Origin: a virus
IMG/VR virus record: IMGVR_UViG_3300042398_000195
Span: 1-37,568 of that record
Length of the DNA: 37,568 nt
Direction: 5' to 3' (one strand)
The notes beneath the pieces are model-generated. The model worked only from the letters and a program-made list of their open reading frames with translations. It had not been told where the DNA came from and did not search any database. Positions 25,217 to 31,643 of the stretch are shown here, piece after piece. Within the stretch, counting starts at the first letter, position 1. Each line of letters opens with the position of its first letter. The position numbers and the translations under genes are program-made.

Positions 25217-27111
25217 ATTGTATTAGGCAAACCAGCGCCTCGGTTCTGCAACATTGACAGAACCTGCGGTGGAATACCACTAGGTTGTGGCATACCACCT
25301 TGTGGTGGTGCGCCCTCCATCATCGCAGCAGGGTCAAGCCCCGCTGGAAGACCTTCCATCTGTGGTGGACCTTGCTCGGGCGGTGGGCCCTGCATAGGTT
25401 GACCATCAGGACCAACAGCACCAGGCTGTTGTGGTTGCGCAAGGAAAGCTTCAGGTGTTTTAACACCAAAGCCAAACTGCAATACGTGACGAGCCAAAGC
25501 AGCCATGTCAACAACGCCAGCACCAACAAAAGGAGCCATAGCATCAACCATCTGCAACGCCATCTGACGACGGAACGACTCATTCACTGGCTGTGTAGAA
25601 CCAGCTTCAACCTCAAAGTCAAACTCACCAAGAATATAATCACGGTCAAAGTTAACCCAAATAGGCATAGCAGAAGAACCAACAACACGAGCAACATGCT
25701 CACCGGTCATGAACTGCTGAGCCAAACCAATAAGACGCTTGGCTGAAGACGCAATAGCACGTTCAACCTCAGCAAGTTTATCGGATGTGCGTGCGTTCAT
25801 GGCGTCCTGCATCATGGCAGATTCTGTAGCGGTACGACTAATTTCAGACGAACCGCCACGCATAAACTCTGCAACACCTGAAACACGGTCCATGTCTTGC
25901 ATAATCTGATTAGTCAGATTATACATGTCAGGTGGGTTTACAATTGCTGGCATAGCTTGCACAACAGAGCCCAAAGGCTCATCACTGATTACAGGAACCA
26001 TTACGTTGTCTTCATCAGATTCAAGTGCATCACGACCTGGTGTGTCAAACGCATTTTCCTTGTACAGCCACTTGCGTGAGAAACGCTTACGGTGGTTCAT
26101 CATTTGCGTACGTGTAGCATTTAACTCGTACTGAAGAGGTTCAATAGCTTCAAGTTCACCCATAGGGTAGAAGTGTTCAGGAACGTCATAGTTGCGAAGC
26201 ATAACAAATGGGTGTCCAAATGCATATGGCATTGGAACTGGGTTAACTAGGAAACCATCACAGCCGTTGCAGAATACAGACATTGTTCCACGCTTCATAT
26301 CGTAGAACTCCCACACATCAACGTATGCGTCTTTATCTTCTTTTGTTGCACGAGGACGGTCCTCATGCGCTGACCATTTGTTGTATTGGCTGGCTTGTGC
26401 GTCGTTGCGTGCCTGGCGGTTGTAGCGTTGGTCGTTGCGAACTTCCAACAATCCACGACGTACACGTTGTGCAATCCACTTTGCATCCTCAATAGAGGTT
26501 GCATCAGGGTCTACAAAAACGTCAAACGGTGAAACACGCTCAACAAATGGGCGGTCTTCTTTGACCACAATTTCTGTTTCCATTGGAGCTTCTTCAGCTC
26601 TTGAATCCAAATCAGAAGAAGAATCTTCCATGTCGGGTGACTCTTCACCAGGAGATGGAGCATCAGACTGTGGTTGTTCCATCGCCGGCAAAGTAGGCTT
26701 CTTACGTTCTTCTTCTACAAACTTGTATCCGACCTTAAGCCAGCCATGCCCAATAATCAGGTAGTCGTCAACTGCTCGACGCAGTTGTTTCTGACAATCA
26801 AAGTGACGCCACCAATAGTTGATGATAGCTTCAGTAATGATGGCTTTATCGCCATCTTCAGGTTTACGAGCGCCGACAGTAATTTTGGGGTGGTTTACTG
26901 CGACACTCGGTGCGATAACGTTAATGGTAGAAAATGCAGCATTAACAAGCATTTGGTCTTCAGACGATACCTGGTCAAAATGCTTGCCCCTATACAGGTC
27001 AATCATTCGACGCCAAAGCTTATCGTACTTCTCCTCTTTGCGCCACTTGCGAGAATTATCAATCTTCCCTCGGTAGTTAGCTAAAGTGCTACGGTGTGTT
27101 GGACGGGCCAT
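25213..27111 (-). CDS. portal protein (632 aa)
   Basis: A large portal protein of the short-tailed phage (P22-like) type, forming the dodecameric DNA channel at one capsid vertex. Visible parts: an N-terminal clip-like region (DKLWRRMIDLYRGKHF), VAVNHPKITVGARKPEDGDK, the acidic PFDVFVDPDATSIEDAKWIA (around 190-215) and the central helical barrel, then a Pro/Gln/Gly-rich C-terminal tail (from about 555, GPPPEQGPPQMEG). The length is in the range for this type. It lies between lysis-type membrane genes and the scaffold. ATG 27111 overlaps the stop of a 52-residue gene as TAATG. Confidence 0.87.
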   Translation of the reverse strand: MARPTHRSTLANYRGKIDNSRKWRKEEKYDKLWRRMIDLYRGKHFDQVSSEDQMLVNAAFSTINVIAPSVAVNHPKITVGARKPEDGDKAIITEAIINYWWRHFDCQKQLRRAVDDYLIIGHGWLKVGYKFVEEERKKPTLPAMEQPQSDAPSPGEESPDMEDSSSDLDSRAEEAPMETEIVVKEDRPFVERVSPFDVFVDPDATSIEDAKWIAQRVRRGLLEVRNDQRYNRQARNDAQASQYNKWSAHEDRPRATKEDKDAYVDVWEFYDMKRGTMSVFCNGCDGFLVNPVPMPYAFGHPFVMLRNYDVPEHFYPMGELEAIEPLQYELNATRTQMMNHRKRFSRKWLYKENAFDTPGRDALESDEDNVMVPVISDEPLGSVVQAMPAIVNPPDMYNLTNQIMQDMDRVSGVAEFMRGGSSEISRTATESAMMQDAMNARTSDKLAEVERAIASSAKRLIGLAQQFMTGEHVARVVGSSAMPIWVNFDRDYILGEFDFEVEAGSTQPVNESFRRQMALQMVDAMAPFVGAGVVDMAALARHVLQFGFGVKTPEAFLAQPQQPGAVGPDGQPMQGPPPEQGPPQMEGLPAGLDPAAMMEGAPPQGGMPQPSGIPPQVLSMLQNRGAGLPNTM

Positions 27112-27269
27112 TAGGCTTCTTTCTTAACATACACAAGACGCAAGAGCGACTCAACTACAAGCTGAATAGCAGCGACTTGTTCTCCACTGAGATTAAGGCC
27201 GAAAGCTGTCACAAGAACAGTCAAGGAGCGCACAAGCGCACGAACGTTTCCACTAGTAAACTTTGTCAT
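27111..27269 (-). CDS. small hydrophobic protein, possible holin (52 aa)
   Basis: ATG 27269 to TAA 27113-27111, both ends in TAATG overlaps with neighbours, encodes 52 residues. The middle is hydrophobic (ALVRSLTVLVTAFGLNLSGE at 11-30, then QVAAIQLVVESLLRLVYV at 31-48), forming two possible membrane helices separated by a NLSGEQ turn, with a basic C-terminal tail. This layout occurs in small actinophage proteins that are often called holins. It would make the membrane pore through which the cytoplasmic M15 endolysin reaches the wall, though that gene lies about 22 kb away at the other end of the late operon. The assignment rests on topology only. Confidence 0.6.
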   Translation of the reverse strand: MTKFTSGNVRALVRSLTVLVTAFGLNLSGEQVAAIQLVVESLLRLVYVKKEA

Positions 27270-27475
27270 TAGATTTCCTTTCGGGTATGAGGGGTTGGGT
27301 CTGAAATGTGTTCGTCAAGCTTGTCATCAATGTTATCAATCTTGATAACAAGATGCTCAAGCAAACCACGAGACTCTGCATGCTGGCTGGTGTTTTCGCT
27401 GCGAAGCTTTTGAAGAATAACCACCACCGGTCCTGTCAAGACAGCAACGACAATAGGTACCAGCCAAGCTTCCAT
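27269..27475 (-). CDS. membrane protein with N-terminal anchor (68 aa)
   Basis: Residues 4-20 (WLVPIVVAVLTGPVVVI) form one clear membrane helix. A coiled-coil or amphipathic helix follows (LRSENTSQHAESRGLLEHLV, then KIDNIDDKLDEHI), with a basic end. A single N-terminal anchor plus cytoplasmic helix is common in small phage proteins near holins. It could be a holin, antiholin or spanin-like partner of the adjacent 52-residue protein, to which it is coupled by TAATG. The function is an inference from topology and neighbourhood. Confidence 0.65.
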   Translation of the reverse strand: MEAWLVPIVVAVLTGPVVVILQKLRSENTSQHAESRGLLEHLVIKIDNIDDKLDEHISDPTPHTRKEI

Positions 27476-27478
27476 GAT

Positions 27479-27706
27479 TTATACCCAACGACTTCCGGCA
27501 GGTTCAATGGTACGACCTTCTTTAGCTGCAGCCTCAATGGTTTGACGCTGACGCTCACCAATAGTAGGACCACTAAACTCTGATTTGCCGTGGGTAAAGC
27601 CAATACGGATAGATTTTAGATGGCAAGCAAAGCAAATCTCACCACGGCGAGGCAAACTATCCTCAACCCACGTAGATTCACATCGCTCACATTTAAATTC
27701 AGCCAT
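27479..27706 (-). CDS. zinc-ribbon protein (75 aa)
   Basis: Two CxxC pairs (C6/C9 in CERC and C25/C28 in CFAC), separated by 15 residues containing LPRRGE, make a small zinc ribbon in the first 30 residues. The rest is basic and Gly/Thr-containing (FTHGKSEFSGPTIGERQRQT). I know no function for it. ATG 27706 lacks a Shine-Dalgarno sequence and directly follows a GTAACGAT...TATAGGTT motif, so it begins a transcript that continues into the holin-like genes and portal. It could be a regulator or an assembly factor. Confidence 0.68.
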   Translation of the reverse strand: MAEFKCERCESTWVEDSLPRRGEICFACHLKSIRIGFTHGKSEFSGPTIGERQRQTIEAAAKEGRTIEPAGSRWV

Positions 27707-27727
27707 AACCTATACGAAAATCGTTAC
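27707..27727 (-). promoter_or_regulatory. GTAACGA-TATAGGTT motif before zinc-ribbon gene
   Basis: GTAACGAT, five bases, TATAGGTT, then ATG on the minus strand. The motif's TAA is the stop codon of the terminase large subunit. It agrees with the copies at 22700 and 13253 in order, spacing and position and again replaces a Shine-Dalgarno sequence. Confidence 0.5.
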
Positions 27728-29298
27728 TTACGAGCGTTAAACGAACCCAAAACAAACTTTTCCTTCTTCTCAGGTTCAATTTGGTTAGCAAACCAGTCAA
27801 AAGAGAACTTAGGTGGAGCCAAATCAGGGCGATACTCAGGAAGCCATACGTGTTTAAGCATTTGGTTAGCAATAGCAATAGCCATAACAAGGTCGTCATG
27901 AGGAGAACCATGCATCTTTCCATTTTCATCACGAACAAACGTTCGCAACTCAGCAAGAGTGTGCTCGTCAAAGATACCCAGCTCACCATCACGAATAGCT
28001 TTACCAAGTTCGTCAATAGCCAACGGCTTAGAAGCCGCAGTAGTACGCCAACCAAGAATCTCAGTAGCCTGAGGAGCACGATTAGCCAACCTACGCTGTC
28101 TGTATATGTTTCTATAACCCGCACGTTGCAACGCCTTCAGCGTTGTCAACCCATGGTTGTTGTTCTCCACACCAATCAAAGCGTGGTTATACCAGTCACC
28201 CAAATCATACAAGACATCAGAACCAAACAAGTCAGGGTCAACATGACCACGCCACCTAGCCACAACCTCAAGAGTTTCAGCATTGATAACCTGAGCTACA
28301 CTATAGTCACCATGCAGTAAACCTTCAGCCACGTCAGCCCCAATACAGTACACCTGGTCAGGTTCAGGTTCGGCCCACACACTAAGAGGACCCCCATCAG
28401 CCTTAAAGTCATAATAGTCCAAAGCAAGCAACGTACCCTTAATGGGGTCTATTGGTTCAATAGCACGAATAACGTCAATATCAAACACAGGACGGCCGGA
28501 CCTAACAAACGCCTCATCAGGGTCTGACGGGTATTCCTGGGCAAGCTGCCAGTCAGGAAGCTGCGCTTTTTTAACCTCGTACCATGAGGCATCACGGTCA
28601 CCGGCTGACCAAGGAAAGAAAATACCTTTGAAATCATTCGTGCCAGTCTGAGACCCGACCCAAAGCTTATGAAATATATTCCCCTCACCCTTAGCGGTGG
28701 ATAGACACACAATACGACCACCCACATCGGCAATCGGCTCAATAGACGCCCATGCTTCCTCCGAGTTCGGAAGAAAGGCCATCTCATCAATAAAGACACG
28801 ATACACGGATTCACCACGAGCAGGGTCATTACCACTAGGAAGAGACTCAAGAGCAGATTCATTACTAAACACCATCTTCAGTTGATTATCGGAAACCAAC
28901 CCAGGTCCCCTAGCTTTCATCCAGTCAGGTAACATTTTAAACCCGTACTTAGACTTCTGTAGAAGCTTAGCAGCTTCACGCTCGGTACGGCTAAGCATAA
29001 CCTCAAAACGGTCAGGCCAAAAGAAAACCTCCCAAAAAGCAAACGCAGAAGCTAGGGTTGAGAATCCAATCTGACGGGCTTTGAGAACGATACTGTTGCG
29101 GTTTGAAATCCAAGCGTACGCAGTTTCCGTCTGCGCATCACGCATAGGAAATAAAATACGCCCACGTTCAGGATGGCGAATAAACCAATAGTTAGAGCAA
29201 AAATACTCAAAAGCATCCGCAAGGTCCGAATCACTCGCATCGTCAGGTCCTTTACATAAGCGCCACTCACGCTCGTTAATAAGTTCAGTTAATTCCAT
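27724..29298 (-). CDS. terL: terminase large subunit (524 aa)
   Basis: The packaging motor ATPase and nuclease. The N-terminal ATPase has an atypical Walker A of terminases, LKARQIGFST (about 72-81), and Walker B VFIDEMAFL (about 168-176), followed by the coupling motif CLSTAKGEG. The C-terminal RNase H-like nuclease shows acidic positions in CIGADVAEG (about 317), GVENNNHG and SPHDDLVMA (about 468). The length is normal. It would cut concatemers and translocate DNA through the portal. ATG 29298 overlaps the 39-residue zinc-ribbon gene by ten bases. The stop codon merges with the next regulatory motif. Confidence 0.92.
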   Translation of the reverse strand: MELTELINEREWRLCKGPDDASDSDLADAFEYFCSNYWFIRHPERGRILFPMRDAQTETAYAWISNRNSIVLKARQIGFSTLASAFAFWEVFFWPDRFEVMLSRTEREAAKLLQKSKYGFKMLPDWMKARGPGLVSDNQLKMVFSNESALESLPSGNDPARGESVYRVFIDEMAFLPNSEEAWASIEPIADVGGRIVCLSTAKGEGNIFHKLWVGSQTGTNDFKGIFFPWSAGDRDASWYEVKKAQLPDWQLAQEYPSDPDEAFVRSGRPVFDIDVIRAIEPIDPIKGTLLALDYYDFKADGGPLSVWAEPEPDQVYCIGADVAEGLLHGDYSVAQVINAETLEVVARWRGHVDPDLFGSDVLYDLGDWYNHALIGVENNNHGLTTLKALQRAGYRNIYRQRRLANRAPQATEILGWRTTAASKPLAIDELGKAIRDGELGIFDEHTLAELRTFVRDENGKMHGSPHDDLVMAIAIANQMLKHVWLPEYRPDLAPPKFSFDWFANQIEPEKKEKFVLGSFNARK

Positions 29299-29408
29299 TC
29301 ATCCTCGGCATGACGCCCATTGTTCTTACGTTCAGCAGCACAGAACGGACACTCAGCCCATCCATCAGGGTAATCCTCCCCACATCGCTTACACTCTATA
29401 ATGTCCAT
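29289..29408 (-). CDS. 39-aa zinc-ribbon protein between terminase subunits
   Basis: ATG 29408 to TAA 29291-29289 encodes 39 residues with CKRC (6-9) and CPFC (20-23), a minimal zinc ribbon with a ten-residue spacer, and a charged tail. It starts in a TAATG overlap with the small-terminase stop and ends ten bases inside the large-terminase gene, so it is translated between the two packaging subunits. Coupling on both sides plus an intact double CxxC make it a credible gene despite its size. A bridging or accessory role in the packaging motor is possible but unproven. Confidence 0.62.
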   Translation of the reverse strand: MDIIECKRCGEDYPDGWAECPFCAAERKNNGRHAEDEWN

Positions 29409-29836
29409 TAGACAACCTTAAGAGTACGGGTCTCCTTCTCCCTAGAAGCCACAGAAGCAATCAAAGCATCCAACTCATCATTAGAAAGCTCGGCAAGTTT
29501 GCGGTCAGACTTGACTTCCACTGTAGGCGGAGCCATACGATTCGTAGCCTGCAAGTACAATTGTGCAGACTTAACATCATTATCTTGGGTAGCCTTGTTG
29601 TACAACATATCCAGCACAGCCTGGGTACGCTCAGGAGACCCCTGAATATCGTCAACCCTATCCTGCCACTGCTGACGAAAATTGGGCTTCTTCTCCCACC
29701 GGCGAAGCGTAGTAATATCCACACCCAAATGAACAGCCATCTTATTCTTAGACGGCGGGGTACGCTCACTAGGAGCAGTGCAAAGCCAGTCCAAATACTC
29801 GGTCTGTGTCTGCGTAAGAACTAATTCTTCTTTCAT
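29408..29836 (-). CDS. terS: terminase small subunit (142 aa)
   Basis: The small subunit recognises phage DNA for packaging. A helix-turn-helix is visible in the first half (KNKMAVHLGVDITTLRRWEK, about 31-50, followed by NFRQQW). Helices for oligomerisation follow (QAVLDMLYNKATQDNDVKSA), then an acidic segment near ELSNDELDALIASV that may contact the large subunit. ATG 29836 is preferred over 29842 and 29884 because it stands at the same distance after the GTGACGAA motif as in other genes of the family. It is the first gene of the late operon. Confidence 0.78.
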   Translation of the reverse strand: MKEELVLTQTQTEYLDWLCTAPSERTPPSKNKMAVHLGVDITTLRRWEKKPNFRQQWQDRVDDIQGSPERTQAVLDMLYNKATQDNDVKSAQLYLQATNRMAPPTVEVKSDRKLAELSNDELDALIASVASREKETRTLKVV

Positions 29837-29859
29837 ACCCATATAGGTAACTTCGTCAC
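29837..29859 (-). promoter_or_regulatory. GTGACGAA-N6-TATATGGGT motif, start of late operon
   Basis: GTGACGAA, six bases, TATATGGGT, then ATG 29836 on the minus strand. No gene lies upstream on this strand, so here the motif cannot be a stop/start junction artefact. It would fire the packaging and structural operon leftward. Its position, opposite a plus-strand TATAGGGG motif, makes 29837-29932 a divergent control region. Confidence 0.5.
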
Positions 29860-29904
29860 CTACGGGCAGTCTGATGGACTGCAATAGTGAGAATGATTCC
29901 CAGG

Positions 29905-29932
29905 TAACGTTTGGGGGGGACTATAGGGGGGG
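29905..29932 (+). promoter_or_regulatory. divergent plus-strand TATAGGGG element with two G tracts
   Basis: TAACG at 29905-29909 is followed by a G7 run, then ACTATAG and a run of eight or more G. ACTATAGGG is close to the core of T7-class promoters, and the upstream TAACG resembles the minus-strand motif with a longer spacer. It lies about 100 bases before the first right-hand plus-strand gene. Two G tracts this close could also form other DNA structure or cause slippage. Confidence 0.42.
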
Positions 29933-29942
29933 GTAGCAAGAA

Positions 29943-29961
29943 AACCGTCCTAAAGACGGTT
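29943..29961 (+). other. 5' leader hairpin AACCGTC/GACGGTT
   Basis: Seven-base-pair stem with five-base loop (AACCGTC 29943-29949, GACGGTT 29955-29961) just downstream of the ACTATAGGGG element. If transcription begins at the G tract, this hairpin would fold near the RNA 5' end and could stabilise it. TCTTGACC follows, too little U to call a terminator confidently. Confidence 0.45.
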
Positions 29962-29985
29962 CTTGACCTGGTTTAGCAAATACAT

Positions 29986-30010
29986 CGGGGCGAGCATAAG
30001 CGTAGCCCCG
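29986..30010 (+). other. leader hairpin CGGGGC/GCCCCG
   Basis: A six-base-pair GC stem (29986-29991 with 30005-30010) encloses 13 bases that contain a smaller AGC/GC pairing. It ends about 18 bases before the first ATG of the right plus-strand block, with GAGGAG as ribosome site in between. It may stabilise the leader or modulate translation of the first gene. Confidence 0.4.
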
Positions 30011-30028
30011 TTCATGAAATGAGGAGAT

Positions 30029-30331
30029 ATGAGTCCCGAACAGTTAAAGCATATACAGCCCTGGGCGGAGATTAGAGTGACCTGGCGTGATGCTTACGCA
30101 CCACACTCCGGATGGCATGAAGTAGATGAATATGAACCCGAAGATGCTGTAGCTGTCACCATTGGACGCTACTGGGCAGACTGCCAAGAGAACTATCTGA
30201 CCACAGCAGGAACCGTATTCCGATATGAAGGGGACTCCCCAAAGACAGTCGGAGACATCAACCACATCCCCTACGGATGGATACTATCAATAGAGGTAAT
30301 CAATGCCAGCCAAACCTACCCCCAAGCGTGA
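30029..30331 (+). CDS. conserved-type small phage protein, function unknown (100 aa)
   Basis: The sequence shows a mainly beta protein with several Trp and Tyr residues (AEIRVTWRDAYAPHSGWHEV, then AVAVTIGRYWADCQENYLTT, and a hydrophobic IPYGWILSIEVI end). Small single-domain phage proteins with W.DA..GW...IP...I pattern are common near packaging genes, but I cannot assign a role. GAGGAG lies just before ATG 30029. The gene opens the right plus-strand block and overlaps the next gene by 29 bases, so the two are likely expressed together. Confidence 0.68.
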   Translation: MSPEQLKHIQPWAEIRVTWRDAYAPHSGWHEVDEYEPEDAVAVTIGRYWADCQENYLTTAGTVFRYEGDSPKTVGDINHIPYGWILSIEVINASQTYPQA

Positions 30332-30602
30332 CTCACGTCTAGCACGTGCAGGTGTTAGCGGATACAACAAACCCAAGCGCACACCCGACCACCCCAAGAA
30401 GTCACACATCGTCGTAGCGAAATCCGGAAGCCAAGTAAAGACCATCCGCTTCGGACAGCAAGGAGTCTCAGGCTCCCCCAAGAAAAAAGGCGAATCCGCA
30501 GCCTATGCAAATCGCCGCAAATCCTTTCAGGCAAGGCATTCCAGCAACATCGCAAAAGGACCCATGTCCGCAGCATACTGGGCCAACAAAGTAAAATGGT
30601 GA
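30303..30602 (+). CDS. basic conserved phage protein ending in AAYWA-KVKW motif (99 aa)
   Basis: A strongly basic protein, Lys/Arg/Ser-rich, with IRFGQQGVSGSPKKKGESAA (about 48-67) and the conserved-looking C-terminus RRKSFQARHSSNIAKGPMSA followed by AYWANKVKW. I recall this C-terminal pattern from many tailed phage genomes as a protein of unknown function. It has no Cys or membrane segment. The charge suggests nucleic-acid or capsid contact. GAGGTAAT stands about 8 bases before ATG 30303, inside the end of the preceding gene. It is followed by 280 bases without a convincing gene. Confidence 0.68.
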   Translation: MPAKPTPKRDSRLARAGVSGYNKPKRTPDHPKKSHIVVAKSGSQVKTIRFGQQGVSGSPKKKGESAAYANRRKSFQARHSSNIAKGPMSAAYWANKVKW

Positions 30603-30885
30603 AATAAACCCTTCGTCTAGAGGGTATCCAAAACTAAACGCTCTCGCCCTGCGTCGGAAGAGTCCCTTTGAAGTGACGGGGCATGGGTGGCCGTACTCCC
30701 AGGGGGGCCTGTGTCTGCTAGAAACCCCAACAAGCACAAGGCTCACGAATGCATGTAAAGCACACAGAACAATAGATGAGGGGCGCATCCGCTGGCTGGT
30801 ATCCGATACTGGCTGGTTGGTGGGCTATCTCAATCAAGCAAACAAACTCCCCACGCTTGGGGAGTTCCTAACAAAAGGAAATACA
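30603..30885 (+). ncRNA. structured non-coding stretch (candidate leader RNA)
   Basis: No convincing gene fills these 283 bases. Visible structure: hairpin ACCCT (30608-30612) with AGGGT (30621-30625); a longer hairpin GCCC..CGTC (30646-30655) with GACGGGGC (30675-30682) carrying a two-base bulge; a GGCC/GGCC pair around 30689-30710; and the 22-nt palindrome at 30845. An in-frame extension of the next gene to GTG 30673 is possible, but its composition is poor and it lacks a ribosome site. I checked for a tRNA and hammerhead and found neither complete. A leader or small RNA is plausible. Confidence 0.4.
30845..30866 (+). repeat. 22-nt palindrome repeat, copy 1
   Basis: A nine-base-pair perfect stem AACTCCCCA / TGGGGAGTT with a four-base CGCT loop. 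It lies 19 bases before the TTG start of the 158-residue gene, upstream of its AAAAGGA ribosome site. It belongs to a five-copy family (30845, 31362, 32138, 33191, 36466). No U-run follows, so it is either a U-less terminator, a processing or stability hairpin, or a dyad operator. Confidence 0.85.
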
Positions 30886-31362
30886 TTGGCTACTACCAAG
30901 GCAAGCGGACTTACCGCATGGAATACATCACGCAAGGCAGACTTGCTCAACAAGAAAGGCAACGAGCATTTTTGGGATGAGTGGTGCTTGCGTCATGGCG
31001 ACATGGTGAAGCGTGGCGACTCGCCCGCTAAGTATCACAAGTTCTACGCAAGTGACACGAAGCGCATCACCGATTACAAACTCAAGTCTTTTGAGAACAC
31101 GCTTGGCGCTATCACTCGTGCCGTTCGTAAGTACGGTTCGTATGAGGCTGCGAAGCAAGCGTTCCTCAAGGAAACTCGTTACGAGTATGTGACTATCGGT
31201 GCTTTCATTACTTGGGCGCCTGCTGGTCAGCGTGCGAAGAACGACACGAAGCCTGCACCTGCGACGGCTATCACGATTACTGCTGGTGAGGCTCGCAAGC
31301 GTCTCGCTAAGTATTCGCCTGCTGTTCGTGATGAAATCATCAAGGCGCTTGGTCTCAAGTAA
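30886..31362 (+). CDS. hypothetical protein (158 aa)
   Basis: The TTG start at 30886 (ATTKASGLTAWNTSRKADLL after the initiator) is chosen because AAAAGGA lies seven bases before it and because the stretch upstream is structured non-coding DNA. An in-frame GTG at 30673 would add 71 residues of poor composition. The protein is basic and helical in the first 100 residues (KGNEHFWDEWCLRHGDMVKR; KSFENTLGAITRAVRKYGSY). An Ala/Pro/Thr linker (KPAPATAITIT) and a C-terminal helix (ARKRLAKYSPAVRDEIIKAL) follow. I do not know the family. The layout, two helical parts joined by a linker, could fit a DNA-binding host-takeover protein. A palindrome repeat starts on its last base. Confidence 0.66.
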   Translation: MATTKASGLTAWNTSRKADLLNKKGNEHFWDEWCLRHGDMVKRGDSPAKYHKFYASDTKRITDYKLKSFENTLGAITRAVRKYGSYEAAKQAFLKETRYEYVTIGAFITWAPAGQRAKNDTKPAPATAITITAGEARKRLAKYSPAVRDEIIKALGLK

Positions 31363-31383
31363 TCTCCCCACGCTTGGGGAGTT
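31362..31383 (+). repeat. 22-nt palindrome repeat, copy 2
   Basis: ATCTCCCCA with CGCT loop and TGGGGAGTT: the second base deviates from the consensus (AT instead of AA) and so weakens the foot of the stem. It begins on the last base of the 158-residue gene's stop codon and ends nine bases before hammerhead ribozyme 1, so hairpin and ribozyme are adjacent in the same transcript. Confidence 0.85.
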
Positions 31384-31391
31384 GTCCTGAC

Positions 31392-31444
31392 ATGACGAAA
31401 CGCCGTGAGGCGTCCACGAGTGAGTGCTCGTGCTGATGAGTCAT
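31392..31444 (+). ncRNA. type II hammerhead ribozyme 1
   Basis: All parts of the catalytic fold are present in type II (stem II open) order. Stem II strand ATGAC (31392-31396), core GAAA (31397-31400), stem III CGCC-GTGA-GGCG (31401-31412), cleavage triplet GTC with C at 31414, stem I CACGAG-TGAGTG-CTCGTG (31415-31432), core CTGATGA (31433-31439), stem II partner GTCAT (31440-31444). Every core base matches the hammerhead consensus CUGANGA/GAAA and A15.1-U16.1 pairs. CTG (31387-31389) and CAG (31445-31447) can extend stem II. Predicted self-cleavage is after C31414, leaving a stem I hairpin at the 5' end of the downstream mRNA, 50 bases before ATG 31465. Confidence 0.93.
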
Positions 31445-31464
31445 CAGTAAACAAAGGAGTGGCT

Positions 31465-31641
31465 ATGGCTACTGAAATACATAAGACATGGGATGAAGTT
31501 GTACTTCAACTCAACGACATCATTGACGAGTTGCAAACTTGGCGTGAATATGAGGAGGAAGTTGGTTACGACCTTGCTCATGCTGACAATTTGACTGGCG
31601 CTATTGAGGCGTTGATTGTTGTTATCGCAGGGAGTAAGTAA
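31465..31641 (+). CDS. small acidic protein between the two ribozymes (58 aa)
   Basis: ATG 31465 is chosen over an in-frame upstream start at 31405, which would run through ribozyme 1, because AAAGGAG lies five bases before it. The protein is acidic and helical (EVVLQLNDIIDELQTWREYE, then EEVGYDLAHADNLTGAIEAL and a hydrophobic IVVIAG end). I do not recognise it. Its transcript would start with the ribozyme stem I hairpin after cleavage. The next gene starts after a two-base gap, so the two are a bicistronic unit bracketed by ribozymes. Confidence 0.68.
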   Translation: MATEIHKTWDEVVLQLNDIIDELQTWREYEEEVGYDLAHADNLTGAIEALIVVIAGSK

Positions 31642-31643
31642 TC

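Noticed and set aside
30608-30690. tRNA-like CGTCTAGAGGGT segment
   Set aside because: It resembles a tRNA D-arm, but no T-arm GTTCRA sequence, anticodon arm or matching acceptor stem is present. The bases fit a simple hairpin better.
30673-30885. Longer version of the 158-residue gene from GTG 30673
   Set aside because: No ribosome site, poor residue composition, and it would cross the hairpins and a palindrome. TTG 30886 has a good ribosome site.
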